Assembly: GCA_013695855.1 (NCBI GenBank) | Contig: JACCZR010000266.1 | Coordinates: forward strand, 1 to 9,893 | Length of the DNA: 9,893 nucleotides | Direction: 5' to 3' | From: Thermoleophilaceae bacterium | GTDB lineage: Bacteria; Actinomycetota; Thermoleophilia; Solirubrobacterales; Thermoleophilaceae | Shown: positions 6,241 to 9,893 of the stretch, piece by piece | How the letters are laid out: each line of letters begins with the position of its first letter | Position numbering within the stretch: the first letter of the stretch is position 1 | Notes under the pieces: generated by a model | What the model was told of the DNA's origin: nothing | What the model saw: only the letters and a program-made list of their open reading frames with translations | The model's database searches: none | Position numbers and translations under genes: made by a program

Positions 6241-6510
6241 ATGAGCCTGACCGTCGAGGCCAAGCAGGAGATTGTCGCCAAGCACGGGCGTGAGCCCGGT
6301 GACACCGGTTCCACCGAGGTCCAGGTTGCCCTGCTCACGGCGCGGATCAACGAGCTCACCGAGCACCTGCGCGAGCACCGCAAGGACCACCACTCGCGTC
6401 GCGGCCTGCTGATGCTGGTGGGCAAGCGCCGCCGGCTTCTGAAGTACCTCTCGCGGACGGACATCGACCGCTACCGCGCGCTTATCGCCGAGCTCGGCCT
6501 CCGCCGGTAG
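6241..6510 (+). CDS. rpsO: 30S ribosomal protein S15
   Basis: S15 is a primary-binding 30S protein that contacts the 16S rRNA central-domain three-way junction and helps form bridges to the 50S. The 89-residue product has the normal family length and signature: GDTGSTEVQVALLTARI (residues 20-36), LTEHLREHRKDHHSRRGLLM (39-58) and VGKRRRLLKYL (60-70). The His/Asp/Ser residues of HRKDHHSRRG are the expected rRNA-contact region. It starts with ATG and ends with TAG, where a tandem repeat pair begins at once. The gene is bracketed by inverted copies of the same palindromic repeat. No Shine-Dalgarno is visible; a -10-like TAGCGT lies 9 nt upstream of the ATG. In many bacteria rpsO is followed directly by pnp; here two redox genes intervene. 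Confidence 0.98.
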   Translation: MSLTVEAKQEIVAKHGREPGDTGSTEVQVALLTARINELTEHLREHRKDHHSRRGLLMLVGKRRRLLKYLSRTDIDRYRALIAELGLRR

Positions 6511-6563
6511 GGATCGAGGAGCGGTGCTCAGCCGGCCAACGCCCGGCTTGGGCTCCGGCGTAG
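6511..6563 (+). repeat. Palindromic repeat, direct copy 1 after rpsO
   Basis: It starts immediately after the rpsO TAG and ends in GGCGTAG. The core 6522-6547 (26 nt) is identical to 6576-6601 and to the reverse complement of 6178-6203. Inner stem AGCCGG (6530-6535) / CCGGCT (6543-6548) has a 7-nt loop, and outer stem GGAGC (6518-6522) / GCTCC (6552-6556) adds to it. No T tract follows. Confidence 0.9.
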
Positions 6564-6627
6564 GGGATCGAGCGACGGTGCTCAGCCGGCCAACGCCCGG
6601 CCAGCGCTCCGACGCTTCCGGCGTTAG
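6564..6627 (+). repeat. Palindromic repeat, direct copy 2 before the peroxiredoxin gene
   Basis: The 26-nt core at 6576-6601 is identical to copy 1. The left flank GGATCGAG is shared, and the right flank carries a small insertion (about GACGCTT) before CCGGCGTTAG. It ends 3 nt before the peroxiredoxin ATG, so copies 1 and 2 fill nearly the whole 120-bp rpsO-peroxiredoxin gap. Confidence 0.88.
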
Positions 6628-6630
6628 ACG

Positions 6631-7107
6631 ATGATCGAGGCGGGCGCACAGGCGCCTGACTTCAAGCTCCCCGACCAGGACGGCAACGAGGTATCGCTGG
6701 CCGATCTCGCGGGCCAGCACACCGTGCTCGTCTTCTATCCGGCCGACTTCTCGCCGGTCTGCACCGACCAGCTGAACGTCTACCAAGAGGTCCTCGGCGA
6801 GCTCGAGGAGCGCGGCGTGAAGATGCTGGGCGTCTCGGTCGACTCCGCTTGGGCCCACAAGGCTTTCCAGGACCACCTCGGCGTGAGCATCCCCCTGCTC
6901 GCCGACTTCCACCCCAAGGGCGAAGTGGCCAAGGCATACGGCGTGTGGGTGGAGGACTACGGCGTGAGCGCCCGCTCGCTGGTGATGATCGGCCCCGACG
7001 GCACGGTCGAGTGGTCCTACCAGTCGCTCTCGCCACTGGAGATCCCCGGTGCCAACCTGATCTTCGACGCCCTCGAGCGAGAGCCGAGCATGCCGAGGAC
7101 GCAGTGA
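6631..7107 (+). CDS. 1-Cys peroxiredoxin (AhpC/TSA, AhpE-like)
   Basis: Peroxiredoxins reduce hydrogen peroxide, organic peroxides or peroxynitrite through a peroxidatic cysteine. The 158-residue product opens with the family start APDFKLPDQDGNEVSLADL (8-26). The active-site loop YPADFSPVCT (36-45) contains Cys44, and the usual PxxxTxxC is PxxxSxxC here, a conservative Ser for Thr change. The partner Arg is likely Arg115 (SARSLVMIGPDGTVEWSY, 113-130). Cys44 is the only cysteine in the protein, so it must be a 1-Cys enzyme using an external thiol or redoxin, as does actinobacterial AhpE. The assignment to AhpE rather than a BCP-like branch is inference. The ATG is directly preceded by a palindromic repeat with no Shine-Dalgarno. 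The TGA overlaps a GTG (7104) that opens a 29-codon frame. Confidence 0.92.
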   Translation: MIEAGAQAPDFKLPDQDGNEVSLADLAGQHTVLVFYPADFSPVCTDQLNVYQEVLGELEERGVKMLGVSVDSAWAHKAFQDHLGVSIPLLADFHPKGEVAKAYGVWVEDYGVSARSLVMIGPDGTVEWSYQSLSPLEIPGANLIFDALEREPSMPRTQ

Positions 7108-7233
7108 GCGAAGCGTGCTCGGCAGGTAAGCGAGCGAGGACTCCGGCAGGCGACGCCTATCGCACACGAGTGGACGAGCGCCAGGCCGCCTGAGCCGGGC
7201 CCGGACGACCACCTGCGCGGCGAGGGGCCGCTG
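7108..7233 (+). other. Open, family-like coding extension upstream of the DsbA-like GTG
   Basis: This frame is stop-free and continuous with the DsbA-like gene. Its last part reads PEPGPDDHLRGEGPL, resembling the segment before the first strand in this family. No standard start codon occurs in frame; CTG at 7213 and 7231 are the nearest near-cognates. In another frame, GTG 7104 overlaps the peroxiredoxin TGA and runs 29 codons to TGA 7191-7193. One extra base between 7104 and 7191 would explain a broken link. CTCGGCAGG (7118-7126) and CTCCGGCAGG (7141-7150) form an imperfect direct repeat. Confidence 0.5.
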
Positions 7234-7674
7234 GTGGTGGAGTACGCCGACCTCGAGTGTCATCACTGCGCGCTCGCGCACCTGAGGCTCAAGGAGCTGC
7301 CGGTCCGGCGAATGTTCAGGCACTTCCCGGTCAACTCGAAGCACCCCCGTGCGCGGGTCCTGGCCCACGCGGCCGAGGCCGCCGGGCGCCAGGGCCGGTT
7401 CTGGGAGATGCACGACTCGCTTCTGGAGGACCAAGCCCACCTTGACGACCCGCACCTGTGGCAGCGTGTCGAGCGACTCGGGCTGGACCTCGATCGCTTC
7501 GAGGTCGACCGTCGCGGCGAAGAGGTGGCCGCCCGGGTCGAACGGGACTTCAAGAGCGGCATCCGGGCCGGTGTGACCGGCACTCCGGCGCTGTTCATCG
7601 ACGGCCGGATGCACCGTGAGGTGCCCGAGGACCCACTGCTATCGTCGCCTCGACCCCTTACCGGAGAGTCTTAG
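7234..7674 (+). CDS. DsbA-family thioredoxin-fold protein with CHHC active site; start uncertain
   Basis: The family comprises thiol-disulfide oxidoreductases with a thioredoxin fold and helical insertion. From GTG 7234: VEYADLECHHC (2-12) carries the active-site pair Cys9/Cys12, FRHFPVNSKHPRA (28-40) and AAEAAGRQGRFWEMHDSLL (46-64) are the helical-insert signature, and GVTGTPALFIDG (113-124) contains the cis-Pro (Pro118). The active-site dipeptide is His-His where DsbA has Pro-His and relatives often have Pro-Tyr. The chosen start cuts into the first beta strand: family-like sequence (PEPGPDDHLRGEGPL) continues upstream in the same frame, which is open from the peroxiredoxin stop at 7107 but has no ATG, GTG or TTG. 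No signal peptide or membrane helix is visible, suggesting a cytoplasmic protein. The C-terminus is short, ending soon after the cis-Pro strand. The family is clear; a non-standard start or a frameshift is unresolved. Confidence 0.8.
   Translation: MVEYADLECHHCALAHLRLKELPVRRMFRHFPVNSKHPRARVLAHAAEAAGRQGRFWEMHDSLLEDQAHLDDPHLWQRVERLGLDLDRFEVDRRGEEVAARVERDFKSGIRAGVTGTPALFIDGRMHREVPEDPLLSSPRPLTGES
7640..7645 (+). promoter_or_regulatory. Candidate -10 element for pnp inside the DsbA-like 3' end
   Basis: TATCGT preceded by TGC resembles the TGC-TAGCGT before rpsO. A start site near 7652 would give a leader of about 60 nt that contains the hairpin and Shine-Dalgarno of pnp. No convincing -35 is visible. 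Confidence 0.35.
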
Positions 7675-7681
7675 ACAAGTA

Positions 7682-7700
7682 GCCGCCAACCGGAGGCGGC
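7682..7700 (+). promoter_or_regulatory. Hairpin in the pnp leader
   Basis: GCCGCC (7682-7687) pairs perfectly with GGCGGC (7695-7700) around AACCGGA. It ends two bases before the purine-rich AAAGGAAG (7703-7710), which serves as Shine-Dalgarno for the ATG at 7714. In E. coli a leader stem-loop of pnp is cut by RNase III and mediates autoregulation; a similar role here is inference. The lack of a T tract argues against a terminator. Confidence 0.55.
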
Positions 7701-7713
7701 CGAAAGGAAGCAC

Positions 7714-9893
<2,180 letters not shown>

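Noticed and set aside
6511..6563. Intrinsic terminator after rpsO
   Set aside because: The stem is strong but no T run follows. Only a structured element can be claimed.
6511..6627. Tandem repeats after rpsO as a CRISPR array
   Set aside because: There are only two adjacent units with no spacers, the unit is palindromic over its full length, and an inverted copy lies nearby.
7116..7126. TGCTCGGCAGG shared with 4466-4476 as a second dispersed repeat
   Set aside because: Eleven bases in GC-rich DNA is too little evidence without a genome-wide search.
7104..7193. 29-codon frame starting with a GTG that overlaps the peroxiredoxin stop
   Set aside because: It is too short, has no recognisable motif, and is better explained as part of the unresolved DsbA-like start region.
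5155..7614. Long minus-strand open frame (819 codons) across ribF, rpsO, the peroxiredoxin and the DsbA-like gene
   Set aside because: Its translation has no recognisable domain and it lies opposite several clear genes. Long antisense frames are expected in GC-rich coding DNA.

Overview
The window is GC-rich, densely packed, and every supported gene is on the + strand. It is a translation/RNA-processing cluster in the order infB (5' truncated) - ylxP/DUF503 - rbfA - nrnA-type DHH phosphatase - truB - DUF2510 membrane protein - ribF - rpsO - 1-Cys peroxiredoxin - DsbA-like protein - pnp (3' truncated). The ylxP, rbfA, truB, ribF, rpsO, pnp order is the classic bacterial infB neighbourhood. GC content, GTG starts, a DUF2510 protein and an AhpE-like peroxiredoxin point to Actinomycetota. 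Compact RibF and TruB proteins suggest, less firmly, a deep lineage such as Thermoleophilia (inference, no database search).

Layout: 2-3581 is a tight run from infB to nrnA with gaps of 4 and 1 bp and a 4-bp GTGA overlap, probably co-transcribed. truB follows after 49 bp that hold a degenerate palindromic repeat. At 4423-4496 there is a promoter-like sequence and a strong Shine-Dalgarno ahead of the DUF2510 gene. ribF and rpsO each have a -10-like hexamer close to their start codons. A peroxiredoxin and a DsbA-fold protein sit between rpsO and pnp, which are direct neighbours in many bacteria. pnp has a hairpin leader and runs off the right edge.

How the genes work together: IF2 starts translation, RbfA matures the 30S subunit, TruB modifies tRNA, and S15 nucleates the 30S platform. 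NrnA and PNPase finish RNA turnover, and RibF makes FMN and FAD. The peroxiredoxin and DsbA-like pair looks like a redox insertion.

The most notable non-gene signal is a palindromic repeat of about 50 bp. It has three strong copies (inverted at 6161-6210, direct at 6511-6563 and 6564-6627), one degenerate copy (3587-3630), and a possible diverged copy in the rbfA tail (2553-2573). It sits at gene boundaries and supplies the last 16 codons and the stop of ribF. I see no defence system, CRISPR array, prophage, IS element, tRNA or rRNA. This is mostly a housekeeping region, and I do not claim a new multi-gene system.
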